Assembly (NCBI GenBank): GCA_937958005.1
Contig: CALGOB010000040.1
Coordinates: 93,212-157,211 of the forward strand
Length of the DNA stretch: 64,000 nucleotides
Origin: an uncultured Cyclobacteriaceae bacterium
Lineage (GTDB): Bacteria; Bacteroidota; Bacteroidia; Cytophagales; Cyclobacteriaceae
Direction: 5' to 3'
The position numbers and the translations under genes are program-made. Below the pieces are notes generated by a model. That model was given only the letters and a program-made list of their open reading frames with translations. It was not told where the DNA came from and ran no database searches. Shown piece after piece: positions 1 through 9,204 of this stretch (position 1 is the stretch's first letter; each line of letters opens with the position of its first letter).

Positions 1-3000
1 ATCAAGATCTAATGCTGCGATGATAGATCCATTGCCAGGAACCTCACAGGTAGTATTATTATTAACTTCAGAATTATCTCCATCTATAATTGGAATGATG
101 GCATTATCATCAATAATAGTGAAATCAAATGTATTTTGACAACCTGTTAGGTTATTAACCATTAATAATCTATAGGTACCACCAGGTATATTACTTAAGG
201 AAACATTTACAGCTCCAACCGCAGCTAAAGAGTTCGCTATATTTGAGACAAGCTGTCCTGGATCTGTCGTTTGACCTTGGAACCAAGTAAATGTATAATC
301 TGTAATACTTAGGCCAGTAGGTATGACTGGAATCACCCTAATACGTCCATTAAAAGTATTATTAGCAAATGCTAGATCACAAACCATATTATTGTCAGTA
401 TCTAGTAAGTTTACCTGAGGTACTTCTAAGTTAGGTGTAATGGTCACCGTAGCAGGAGCGGATTCACAATTTGTTAGTGGGTTAGTTGCCACTACTGTAT
501 AAACTCCATCTTCTACACCACCAGGAATATTATCAAGTACGTTATCAGTATCGGAAAGCAGAGTTCCTGTAACATCACTTCCTGTGTACCAAGCAAAAGT
601 ATAACCTGAAAAATCAACAGATGAACCATCTATTGTAATAGATTGGACTGTTGCCACTCCATTAAAGTCAGTAATGCTGTTGTCACAAATTGTATTTTGT
701 GCTGTTTCTACTACTGATGTAATTACCGGGAATACTCTACCGTCTGTTATTTCTGTTGTTGCTGAATTGCTACAACCGAATGCATCAACTGTAACTTCTA
801 CAAAGTAGTCTCCTGCATCTTGGTTGGTAATTGTTAAGGTGTTTCCACCAAAAGTATTGGGGACAGGTGTTCCTGCGTTTGATGTGCCTTGATACCATTG
901 TATGGTTAAGTCGCCAACTGGTAAGTCTAATGTAGGGTTAGTTGGGTCAGTCACCGAAATAGTTAATGAACCGTTGGCATTTCTACAATCAGTCAAAGCT
1001 ACTTCCGGGTCAAAGCTAATATTTGGAAAGAAAGGTTGGTCTACAACGGTTACTGTTTGTGGTAAACTGATACAACCAGTTCTTATATTTTCAATGACTA
1101 CTGTGTAATTACCATCATCTAACCCAGTTAAAGTTTGACCAGTTTCAGCTCTTAATACACCAGGGGTAACATCGTCAATGATGTCACCATTGTACCATCT
1201 AATATTGAAGTCGGCTACAGCCCCTGGTAGTTCAACAAACGCTTGGCCATTTAAAGTAGCATTACAAGAAGTATTAGGGAATGGAATTGCACTTACAATT
1301 TCAGGTAATGTTTCATTATTCGTTACAACAACATCCACTGTTGCAGAACAGGTTAAATCATCATTGATCACTTGCACTCTATAAGTACCATCAGTTAAGC
1401 CTGTAAAGTTAAATCCAGTTGCTCCGTTAGTCACTGTTCTTTCTTGGGCTGCAGGTAAAGTTGTGTTGGTGCCTTCAAATAGCCTAAAAGTATAAGAAGC
1501 AGGCTCTTGTATACTGCCATTCCTTATCGTATTACTGGTTGCCGTTACTAAAATCTCCCCTAAGCCAGTGTCATTACATCCTTCATCAGGAGTTGGTGTT
1601 GCGGTAATATTAGGTAAATCTTGTTCTAAAGGAACTACAACTGTTTCGGGAGCACTTGTACAAAAAGTATTGTCATTTTGCACAGTTACTGTATAAGTAG
1701 CATTAGTTAATCCAGTAAAAATACCAGTGCTATTATCATCCAGTAAATCAGCTGTCGCAGTAGAAAATCCAGAATAAACTCTATAGGTATAATCTCCAGA
1801 AGCAGGCGTAACGCTACTAATGTCAATAATTCCATTATGCCTGTCTGTGTCAATGTCGCAACTCGTATTAGAAGTAATGACAAAAGCAGTTTCATTGAAA
1901 TCTGGGATTGTGGTATTATCCGTAATTTCAACTACTTCTATTCCAAAACATCCCGTGGCGGTCTCAGTAACTACTACCGTATAAAATCCGCTAGGTAAGT
2001 TACTGGCAGTTGCACCATCTCCTGAGATAGTAGACCCAGCAACTGCTCCGGGTAAAAGGTTTGCAGAAACTTCATTGGTATTAGAACCTAGATACCATTC
2101 AAAGCTTAATCCAGCAACTGCTGGTCCTGCACCTAGGTCACCGGTTGCTGTTGCAACACCGTTTCCTCCAATACAAAGAGAATTAGGAGTTACTTCATTG
2201 GCAGCTGCTATAGGCGCACCTGTATCGTCCGGCAGTGTAATGGTAGATATACTAAAGCAATTTGATACGTCAAACCTTGCAATAACTGTATATTGTCCAG
2301 GAGGGATTCCGCTATAAACATTTCCGACAAAATCAGGCGGGAGACCTTGATCAGGTACGTTTCCATTATACCATGAGAAAGTAACTGGTTCAGGATCATT
2401 TGAAGTAGCTGTAAGAGCTCCAGAATTCAAATTAGTACATGAGGTTACTGTTGAGGTTACACTGACAGTGAAATTTGGTTCAGGTAAACCATTTGTAGTA
2501 ATATTAACCGTTCCAGTTACATCACAGCCTGTTTGTAAATCAATTGCAGTTACTTGATATTCTCTTCCTTCCAAATTACCAATTACAGGACCAGTACCTA
2601 CAAAGTTTACATCGTCAAACCTAGTTGTAAATTCATAGCCTACAGTAACTGTATCAGTTGTAATGCCATCGTTATCTCTATCAAAAACATCGATAATACC
2701 AGCGGTTAATTCTCCATCAGGTACATCGCAACTAGTATTAGGACTTGTCTGAAATAGTACTAGGGTGGGTGGGGTCATTATTCTATCAATCGTAACAGTA
2801 GCCGTATCAGATCCACAACTACCGGCTGTGAAGAAGCCAATTACGTTATAAGTTCCCTCAGCCATGTTTGGATAAGTATCTCCTGTGAATAGAATGTTAC
2901 TGAAATCATTTTCTTGATACCAGTTAAAAACATAACCATCTGTGAATTCTCCAAAAGTAGGGGCAGGAGTACCTTCAACCCTAATGTTATCAGCTCCGTA

Positions 3001-5649
3001 AAACTCACCCTCTGCCGAATTGAAGCCTCTAATCTGAATAATGATATTTGTCCCTACTAAGCCAGTAGTGGAAGCCCTTTCAAATCCAAAGTTTCCTACA
3101 TGCCTTCCATTATTTAATTGAATAAAGTTACTACCGCCATCTAAAGAATAATAGGCTTCTACATAATCTTGATTTTCCTCTAAACTACCTCCAGATAAAA
3201 AGTCAACGAATATATCTATATTTTCAAACCCATCAATATCAATGGTTTCAGAAGTCCAGACTACTTCTTCATCTGTATTAAACATCACGAAGGAATTTCC
3301 TCCAAAAGAACCAGCTACGCCAGAAAATGGATTTAGGTTAGCGCCATCATGAAGTGAGTGAGTTCTTGTCCAAGCTGTTTCGCCAGTATCCTCTGTTGCA
3401 GCAAAATCTAAATCCGTAAAATCTTCTAACCAAACAACTTCAGTTACTGCAGGGATTTCACCTCTGAAGAATGCTCTAGCAGCTCCATTATCTGGTAGAT
3501 TGTCATCGCATAAGTCGTTGTCACGTAATTTTTCTACGGTAATTGTAAAAGGATCACTGGTTACTTCTACTGATGCTTTGTTATTTCCAATCTCACATTC
3601 TGTAATAACAGCAATAAGATCCAAATCTATTGGTGGATCAAAAGTCCCTGCATCATTGATTACGATAAATAACGTAAAGTTTCCTCCAGGGCCTTGTACT
3701 GTTTGATTAATTGCAATGGTTTGGCCAGGATTAAAATCAGATAAAGTTTCAACAACAGTATTTAATCTGATAGATCCTGCAATTTCAGGATCTCCACTAT
3801 AAAAGGTAATGGGTAGGTTTCCACTTAAGTCAATATCACCAGCGTTGCTAATTGAGAAACTAACTTGAAATTCAGTGTCTGGACATTGAGAAGGAGTGAA
3901 AGTAATATCGTTCCCGAGAAGAAAATCAGGAGTGGCAAATTCCGTACACCCATTTTCATTTAAGAAGGGTGCTTGGTTTAGAAATGAGTTAAGAGACCTT
4001 ACTTCTAAGAACTCTGATGTAGTGCCATCTGGTAAAGGACAACCTCCATTACTAAAAACAACTGTGTGATCTTGTTGCTGAATAGGGACTGTAAGATCAT
4101 CATTGATATTTACATTAAAATAACCATGTTGATTCCATACTTCCCTAGCAGGCTGCCAGCTTTCCCCATTGGCTGCTTGATAAACTCTTACTTGGGAATT
4201 AAAAGAGTTTGAGAAAGGCTCAAAGTTTGCATTGTCATTAGTTGAACAGGTAGTTAACATCTCACTGGCACCATCACCATCTATATCTGCAACCAATGGA
4301 TATTCATAATAGGTTCTTGATTGACAAAAAACAGAATTTCTTGTGGAACCATCTGTTCCATCCAAAATATGAAGAGTACTTTCACTTCTGTAGATTACTT
4401 CAGTTTCGCCATCTCCATTGAAATCAAAAACACTACAGCCAGTAAAACCAGATGAACCTTCTAAGATTCCTCTTTCCCATAACAAATCCATATTTTCATC
4501 CAAACAATAAAGTGTCTGGTTAGATACATAGGATAAATTGAGTTGACCATCACCATCCATGTCTGCAATGTTGATTCTACCAGTTCCTCTAGGGTGGTTA
4601 TTGGCAACATCCGCAAAAGTAGCAGTACTATCGTTTGCTACATCCCAGAAAAAGACTGTTGTTTGATCATCCACAGAGTTTCCTTGTGCACCAGAAACAA
4701 CAACATCCATATTACCGTCTAAATTGTAATCTGCTACAGAAGTAAAAGTGAACTGTATATTCCAATCAGCATAAAACTTAGGGATAAACCTCGCATTGTT
4801 TGGCAATAAGTCATTAATATTTTTGACAAGTGTCTTTGTTCCAGCAGCAATATTTATAGCATATATAAAACCACCATCTACTAATTCAAGACCACTACAA
4901 TCAGCACATTCTGAATCTGCTAAAATATCAGCAGCTATACTACCGAAAGTAGATTCAGTTTCCCAAGCGCCTGTGCCTGGAACTATAATAGCACCAGTCT
5001 CAGCATTTAAAATTTCATTTGCATGATATAATTCTGCAACACCATCGCCATTGAAATCAGCAAGAGATAGGTTACCCACCCTACCTAAGTTTGAAGTTGC
5101 TGTCCAATTTACTGCAGTCACATCACAATTGATTGATTGTATGGTTTGAGTTACAGGATTTCCGTCGAAATTAAGAACTGATCCTTGTGCAACAAAAATT
5201 TCAGCACAATCATCATCATTGATGTTACCTATAGTGACTGTCTGTTGTGGAGAATAGGAGAGTCTTCCTGATGATAACCATTCTCCAGTTTGACCATTTA
5301 TGACATTGAGTCTGTTATCTAAGAAGTTAGTAGTAACCACCTCAGGAATCCCATCATTATCTAGGTCTCCCACTACAACAGAAGTACTACTCTGTACTGA
5401 TGTATTAGGTGAAGCCCATTGCAAGTCAAATGCGAACTCCTGAGCGTCAGGATCATTTTCACAGAGGACTGGGTTTCCAAAGAAAAAATCTGTACATGAT
5501 CCACTCCCAGAACAATCAGGATCGAAACAATCTACAAGGCCATCACCGTCGTCATCGATTCCATTATCGCAAATTTCTTGTGCCATAGCCGAAACACTGA
5601 AACTTAAAAAGAAAACACCGATAATGGTAGCTCTTATAAAATTAGTCAT
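1..5649 (-). CDS. Giant FG-GAP / tandem Ig-like repeat surface protein, 3' end beyond the window
   Basis: The frame is open from an ATG at 5649 to the left edge (1883 codons, no stop), so the C-terminus is missing. A signal peptide ends near MAQ (residue ~23). It is followed by a MopE-like acidic motif (CDNGIDDDGDGLVDC) and by about 400 residues of FG-GAP/VCBS-type propeller repeats with DxDxDG-like loops. A jelly-roll-like module (about 2980-3420) follows, then at least ten tandem units of about 100 residues, each with a conserved early Cys and a later Cys in a G-x-Y-x-V context. The architecture resembles SprB-like gliding adhesins and other T9SS type B cargo. A type B sorting domain is expected off the edge but not seen. 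It lies 224 bases behind the type B protein gene and has its own candidate promoter. Function as an adhesin is inference. Confidence 0.85.
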   Translation of the reverse strand, partial: MTNFIRATIIGVFFLSFSVSAMAQEICDNGIDDDGDGLVDCFDPDCSGSGSCTDFFFGNPVLCENDPDAQEFAFDLQWASPNTSVQSSTSVVVGDLDNDGIPEVVTTNFLDNRLNVINGQTGEWLSSGRLSYSPQQTVTIGNINDDDCAEIFVAQGSVLNFDGNPVTQTIQSINCDVTAVNWTATSNLGRVGNLSLADFNGDGVAELYHANEILNAETGAIIVPGTGAWETESTFGSIAADILADSECADCSGLELVDGGFIYAINIAAGTKTLVKNINDLLPNNARFIPKFYADWNIQFTFTSVADYNLDGNMDVVVSGAQGNSVDDQTTVFFWDVANDSTATFADVANNHPRGTGRINIADMDGDGQLNLSYVSNQTLYCLDENMDLLWERGILEGSSGFTGCSVFDFNGDGETEVIYRSESTLHILDGTDGSTRNSVFCQSRTYYEYPLVADIDGDGASEMLTTCSTNDNANFEPFSNSFNSQVRVYQAANGESWQPAREVWNQHGYFNVNINDDLTVPIQQQDHTVVFSNGGCPLPDGTTSEFLEVRSLNSFLNQAPFLNENGCTEFATPDFLLGNDITFTPSQCPDTEFQVSFSISNAGDIDLSGNLPITFYSGDPEIAGSIRLNTVVETLSDFNPGQTIAINQTVQGPGGNFTLFIVINDAGTFDPPIDLDLIAVITECEIGNNKASVEVTSDPFTITVEKLRDNDLCDDNLPDNGAARAFFRGEIPAVTEVVWLEDFTDLDFAATEDTGETAWTRTHSLHDGANLNPFSGVAGSFGGNSFVMFNTDEEVVWTSETIDIDGFENIDIFVDFLSGGSLEENQDYVEAYYSLDGGSNFIQLNNGRHVGNFGFERASTTGLVGTNIIIQIRGFNSAEGEFYGADNIRVEGTPAPTFGEFTDGYVFNWYQENDFSNILFTGDTYPNMAEGTYNVIGFFTAGSCGSDTATVTIDRIMTPPTLVLFQTSPNTSCDVPDGELTAGIIDVFDRDNDGITTDTVTVGYEFTTRFDDVNFVGTGPVIGNLEGREYQVTAIDLQTGCDVTGTVNITTNGLPEPNFTVSVTSTVTSCTNLNSGALTATSNDPEPVTFSWYNGNVPDQGLPPDFVGNVYSGIPPGQYTVIARFDVSNCFSISTITLPDDTGAPIAAANEVTPNSLCIGGNGVATATGDLGAGPAVAGLSFEWYLGSNTNEVSANLLPGAVAGSTISGDGATASNLPSGFYTVVVTETATGCFGIEVVEITDNTTIPDFNETAFVITSNTSCDIDTDRHNGIIDISSVTPASGDYTYRVYSGFSTATADLLDDNSTGIFTGLTNATYTVTVQNDNTFCTSAPETVVVPLEQDLPNITATPTPDEGCNDTGLGEILVTATSNTIRNGSIQEPASYTFRLFEGTNTTLPAAQERTVTNGATGFNFTGLTDGTYRVQVINDDLTCSATVDVVVTNNETLPEIVSAIPFPNTSCNATLNGQAFVELPGAVADFNIRWYNGDIIDDVTPGVLRAETGQTLTGLDDGNYTVVIENIRTGCISLPQTVTVVDQPFFPNISFDPEVALTDCRNANGSLTISVTDPTNPTLDLPVGDLTIQWYQGTSNAGTPVPNTFGGNTLTITNQDAGDYFVEVTVDAFGCSNSATTEITDGRVFPVITSVVETAQNTICDNSITDFNGVATVQSITIDGSSVDFSGYTFAWYTGSDVTGTLLSDTDNVLDNIPGGVEDGVYTVVATNPLTNCESAPATVTITPNLEVPQVNLLDTDNNMVCDLAFANNTFNGRIRVIPVIPTGLSITDYTFTWFQGQTTDPGQLVSNIANSLAAVGAVNVSLSNIPGGTYRLLMVNNLTGCQNTFDFTIIDDNAIIPIIDGDNSEVNNNTTCEVPGNGSIIAALDLD

Positions 5650-5784
5650 ACTTATGGGTAAAATTATTTTTTTTCTTTAATTAATACTATCAATGAAGGA
5701 AATGTAACCCTTAAAATAAAAATTATCATAGAATTCTTCATTAAAGTATTCAAAAGGTAATATTTAAATATAACCTTTTTTTTG

Positions 5785-5792
5785 CAAATGTA
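5785..5792 (-). promoter_or_regulatory. Candidate Bacteroidota -7 promoter box (TACATTTG)
   Basis: On the minus strand the sequence TACATTTG matches the Bacteroidota -7 consensus TANNTTTG. It lies about 135 bases upstream of the ATG of the giant surface protein, in an AT-rich spacer. No good -33 TTTG partner is visible, so this is a candidate only. Confidence 0.4.
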
Positions 5793-5873
5793 CTTAAATA
5801 ATAAAAAATTGAAATAATCTAAGTCATTTCTTGGACTATTTCAAAGAAATTTAAATAGGTTTAGTTGTTACTT

Positions 5874-8800
5874 TTATCTTGCTAACAAGATACTTCCAGT
5901 GCTGTTAAATTCACTTTGGTTACATTTCAGCACATAGTAATAAGCTCCCTCAGGCACAGTTCTTCCATTTGAAGTTCCATCCCAAATACAATTATTACTA
6001 TCAAAAGGAGCGCTTGATTCATGCACAATTAATCCTTTACTATCAAATATATAAATAGTACAACCTTGCAAGATCTGGGCATTAAGTATTTCCCAACACT
6101 CAAAACCAAAGCCATCTCCATTTGGGGAAAAAGTTTTTCTTGGAACAATTGAATTATTCACTATTACAATTGTGTCTGTTTCTCTACAATCATTAGAAGT
6201 AGTGGCTGAGAGAGTAACAGTGGTAAATGCTGCAGAAGGAAAAACTGTTACTTGATTGCTTGTATTGTTTTCAACTACCTCTTCAGGTCCCCAGATAGGG
6301 TTTGTGCCCGCTGTTATAAATAGATCAATAGACACTTGATCTTCAGTTAATCTAATCGTATCCATTTCAATGACTGAATTGGATTCTATTACCAGTTCTG
6401 AATTTGGGAAATTAGTTATTTCTACTTCAGAACTGGCCTCACAACCTGCATCATCAGTATAACTTACCGTAATTAAATTACTACTTTCGTTAGGTTCAGT
6501 ACCTGCAAGTGTTTCAAAGCTAGTATCTCCAGTTGACCAAAGGTAATTTTGAAAATTTTCAGGAAGCTGTAAAACTAATTCTTCACTAGGACACTTTACT
6601 AACCCAGAAGGAGTTATGATATCAAAACTTTGAGGAGTCCTCACGGTTACTGTTTGTGTAATTGGAGAGGAGCATCCAGGTAAATCTGCATATTCAGCTG
6701 TTAACTGAGTTTCAAAAGTACCAGCTGTAGCAAAAGTATTACTGGGTTGGGTGCCTGTATCTGTATTGCCATCCCTGAAGTCCCATGAATTGACAATAGC
6801 CAAGTCACCAAAACCAGTGGAAGTAGCATTAAATTCAACTGGTAGTCCCACACAGGTCAATGGGTCTACTGTAAAGGAAGGTACAGGTCTAGTAACCAGG
6901 GTAAGGCTAGTTGGTGGAGTTTCAAAGTCACACCCAGTTTCATCTGTTATCATTAAGCTATATAAACCAGGGTCTATAGCATCTAAAGTAGTAGACGTTT
7001 CACCTGGTATATCGATATCATTGAGTCTCCATTGGTAACTAAATCCATCAAAAGAAGGTACGGATAATCTTCTACTATCTCCAGCACAAATTTGGTTGAA
7101 CCCACCATTGTCTATTTGTATAAATGGGACATTCCTGGCTCCAACTACTATAGAGCCTACAGGGCTTCTACATGAGGAAGCAGTGATAATAACCAATTCA
7201 TATCTTCCCGCAAAACTAGGTTTAAAATCGGGTCTTCTAAACTCTGGATCATCGGAGGTTTCTCCATCTGGTGCTGTCCATTCATATATTATGGATCCAT
7301 CATTCACTATGTTAGAACTCAAAACCAACTCATCTCCAGGGCAAATGTTGTTTCCATTTGGTAAATTTAGGATAGGAGTAATCGCATCATTTCCATCTAC
7401 AATAATTGTAGAGTTGTCTGAAGTATTTTCACAAGCACCACCATCTGAAATCAATGAAACCCTGAAGATCCCAGTTTCATTCATATTCACAAAACTCCGA
7501 ACATCAATTACAGAACTATTTGATTCTTGAACAGTGGTGAACCCCGCACCATTTAAATTTAAGTCCCACCTATAGGTAGCACCCCCAGATTGGGTCGCTT
7601 GCAATTCTAATGGGTTGTTTGAGCAAATAGTAATTGTTTGGTTTTGTACCGGACTGATTTCAGGAATGACACAATTTTGGTTTAAAAAAATTGAGATATC
7701 ACCAAAACTACTGCCTCCAACGTTATGTGTAAAAGCGATATCTGGTCTACCATCCCCATCTATGTCATTTATCCTGATGTTACGGGAGTTGGTAGTTGTT
7801 GGTATTTCAAATGAATTAAATGAAAGGTTGCTCCCTGTACTATTGTTGATCAATATAGAGATTCCTGTACCTGGGTTTGAACTTAACGAGGTAGTTACAA
7901 TATCAAGTCTACCATCACCATTTAAATCACCTAAGTCAATGCTTCCTGGGTTTACATTAACCAAAACATCTGAATCTTTAGTAAATTGAATTTGTCCACC
8001 AGGAGAAGTTGTTGTATTTAAAAAGATATTAGCAACGTCAGTTGAACCTGTACTTCCTAGAATCCCACCATCTATGCTTATTAGATCAGCCATTCCGTCA
8101 TTGTTAAAATCTCCTGCTTTCACAGCAGTTAAATTACCAGCTTGTGGGATAACGATAAAATCATCAAACATAATTTCTCCTACGTTACTTGAATTTGGTA
8201 AAATGTAGATGTTATCATTTCTAGAAGGTGTAAGAATAATTTCATCAAATCCATCATTATTTAAATCGTAACTATCAAGTCCAGAAGTGTTAATACCATC
8301 TGCTAGTTGAATTTGCAATGGAGTAGGGGTGAAGGCAATATTATTTGAGACACCTATATTTTTGAATATATCTAAAACATTATTACTTGTATTGGTTGTA
8401 ATAATATCTTGACGGCCATCTTTATCTAAGTCTTGCATCATGATTCTATCAACATTTTTAATATCTCCATTCGCTTGAATTGGTAATTGTAAAACTTGAC
8501 CCTGATTAAATGAAATAATACCTCCAGCACTTGTATTTTCAAAAGTATAGATTCTAATATTTTGGGCACCACCTTCTGCAAGGATAAGATCAGCTAACCC
8601 ATCACCGTTCAAATCCCCGCAATCTGTAAAAATAGTCTCATCTAAGGAAATATCAGTTGCTGATAAATTGATACTCCCTACTGTGCTGTTATTAGAGAAA
8701 ATAGTGACAATTCCTAATTGTCCAGTTTCAGAATTATTACTGGTTGCTGCAATATCAGAAGTTCCGTCATTATTGAAATCACACAAGCAAAGATCAAACA

Positions 8801-9194
8801 CGCTTCTTTGTCCAGTGGTATTTATAGATTGGGCAGAAAAGCTGTTAATATCAAAGTCACCCCCATTATGACTTATGAAAAAGCGATCACTAGAAGTAAC
8901 GTGTGTATCATTTACCAGATTAATTACACTTATGTGATCAAAGGATGCATTTGCAGGAATTTGAACTTCTAAAATAGTAGTTGAAGCTGAAATAATATTT
9001 GCTTGGGCTCCACCAAAATAGACTCTTAAATTATTGATATTATCGTCAAAACCATTACCGTTTATGGTAACGATTTCATTGAGAGAGCCAGATTGCTTAT
9101 CAATACTACTTATGAAAGTATTTTGCGAATATCCTTTCTGCAATAGTATTATGTTTAATATGACTAACGTTGTTAGTAAATATATTCTCTTCAT
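5874..9194 (-). CDS. T9SS type B cargo: IPT/TIG + FG-GAP + Ig/PKD protein with gliding-motility C-terminal domain
   Basis: The product has 1106 residues. The ATG at 9194 is preferred over a TTG six codons upstream, because that TTG would overlap the previous gene while the ATG gives a clean signal peptide (MKRIYLLTTLVILNI) and a 10-base gap. Order: signal peptide; IPT/TIG-like domain (~25-110) with GxGFDDN; VCBS/FG-GAP repeats with D-x-N-x-DG loops (~135-510); Ig-like modules containing Cys pairs; a PKD module near residue 800 (WDFRDGNTDTG); and a C-terminal domain beginning KTFSPNGDG and ending GAYYYVLKCN, typical of the gliding-motility / type B sorting domain (TIGR04131-like). It is probably exported by the T9SS and anchored with help from the PorP/SprF-like barrel encoded just upstream. 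Ligand and exact role are unknown. Confidence 0.9.
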   Translation of the reverse strand: MKRIYLLTTLVILNIILLQKGYSQNTFISSIDKQSGSLNEIVTINGNGFDDNINNLRVYFGGAQANIISASTTILEVQIPANASFDHISVINLVNDTHVTSSDRFFISHNGGDFDINSFSAQSINTTGQRSVFDLCLCDFNNDGTSDIAATSNNSETGQLGIVTIFSNNSTVGSINLSATDISLDETIFTDCGDLNGDGLADLILAEGGAQNIRIYTFENTSAGGIISFNQGQVLQLPIQANGDIKNVDRIMMQDLDKDGRQDIITTNTSNNVLDIFKNIGVSNNIAFTPTPLQIQLADGINTSGLDSYDLNNDGFDEIILTPSRNDNIYILPNSSNVGEIMFDDFIVIPQAGNLTAVKAGDFNNDGMADLISIDGGILGSTGSTDVANIFLNTTTSPGGQIQFTKDSDVLVNVNPGSIDLGDLNGDGRLDIVTTSLSSNPGTGISILINNSTGSNLSFNSFEIPTTTNSRNIRINDIDGDGRPDIAFTHNVGGSSFGDISIFLNQNCVIPEISPVQNQTITICSNNPLELQATQSGGATYRWDLNLNGAGFTTVQESNSSVIDVRSFVNMNETGIFRVSLISDGGACENTSDNSTIIVDGNDAITPILNLPNGNNICPGDELVLSSNIVNDGSIIYEWTAPDGETSDDPEFRRPDFKPSFAGRYELVIITASSCRSPVGSIVVGARNVPFIQIDNGGFNQICAGDSRRLSVPSFDGFSYQWRLNDIDIPGETSTTLDAIDPGLYSLMITDETGCDFETPPTSLTLVTRPVPSFTVDPLTCVGLPVEFNATSTGFGDLAIVNSWDFRDGNTDTGTQPSNTFATAGTFETQLTAEYADLPGCSSPITQTVTVRTPQSFDIITPSGLVKCPSEELVLQLPENFQNYLWSTGDTSFETLAGTEPNESSNLITVSYTDDAGCEASSEVEITNFPNSELVIESNSVIEMDTIRLTEDQVSIDLFITAGTNPIWGPEEVVENNTSNQVTVFPSAAFTTVTLSATTSNDCRETDTIVIVNNSIVPRKTFSPNGDGFGFECWEILNAQILQGCTIYIFDSKGLIVHESSAPFDSNNCIWDGTSNGRTVPEGAYYYVLKCNQSEFNSTGSILLAR

Positions 9195-9204
9195 CCTAAA
9201 TACC

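Noticed and set aside
1..2800. Regular ~300-base periodicity suggesting a DNA repeat or CRISPR-like array
   Set aside because: The periodicity is at protein level (Ig-like modules); nucleotide identity between units is low and the units are fully coding.
7096..7530. Long plus-strand open frames across the minus-strand surface genes, such as 7096-7530 and 7615-7989
   Set aside because: They lie opposite clearly coding sequence, have no family features and no ribosome-binding site; they are antisense shadows.
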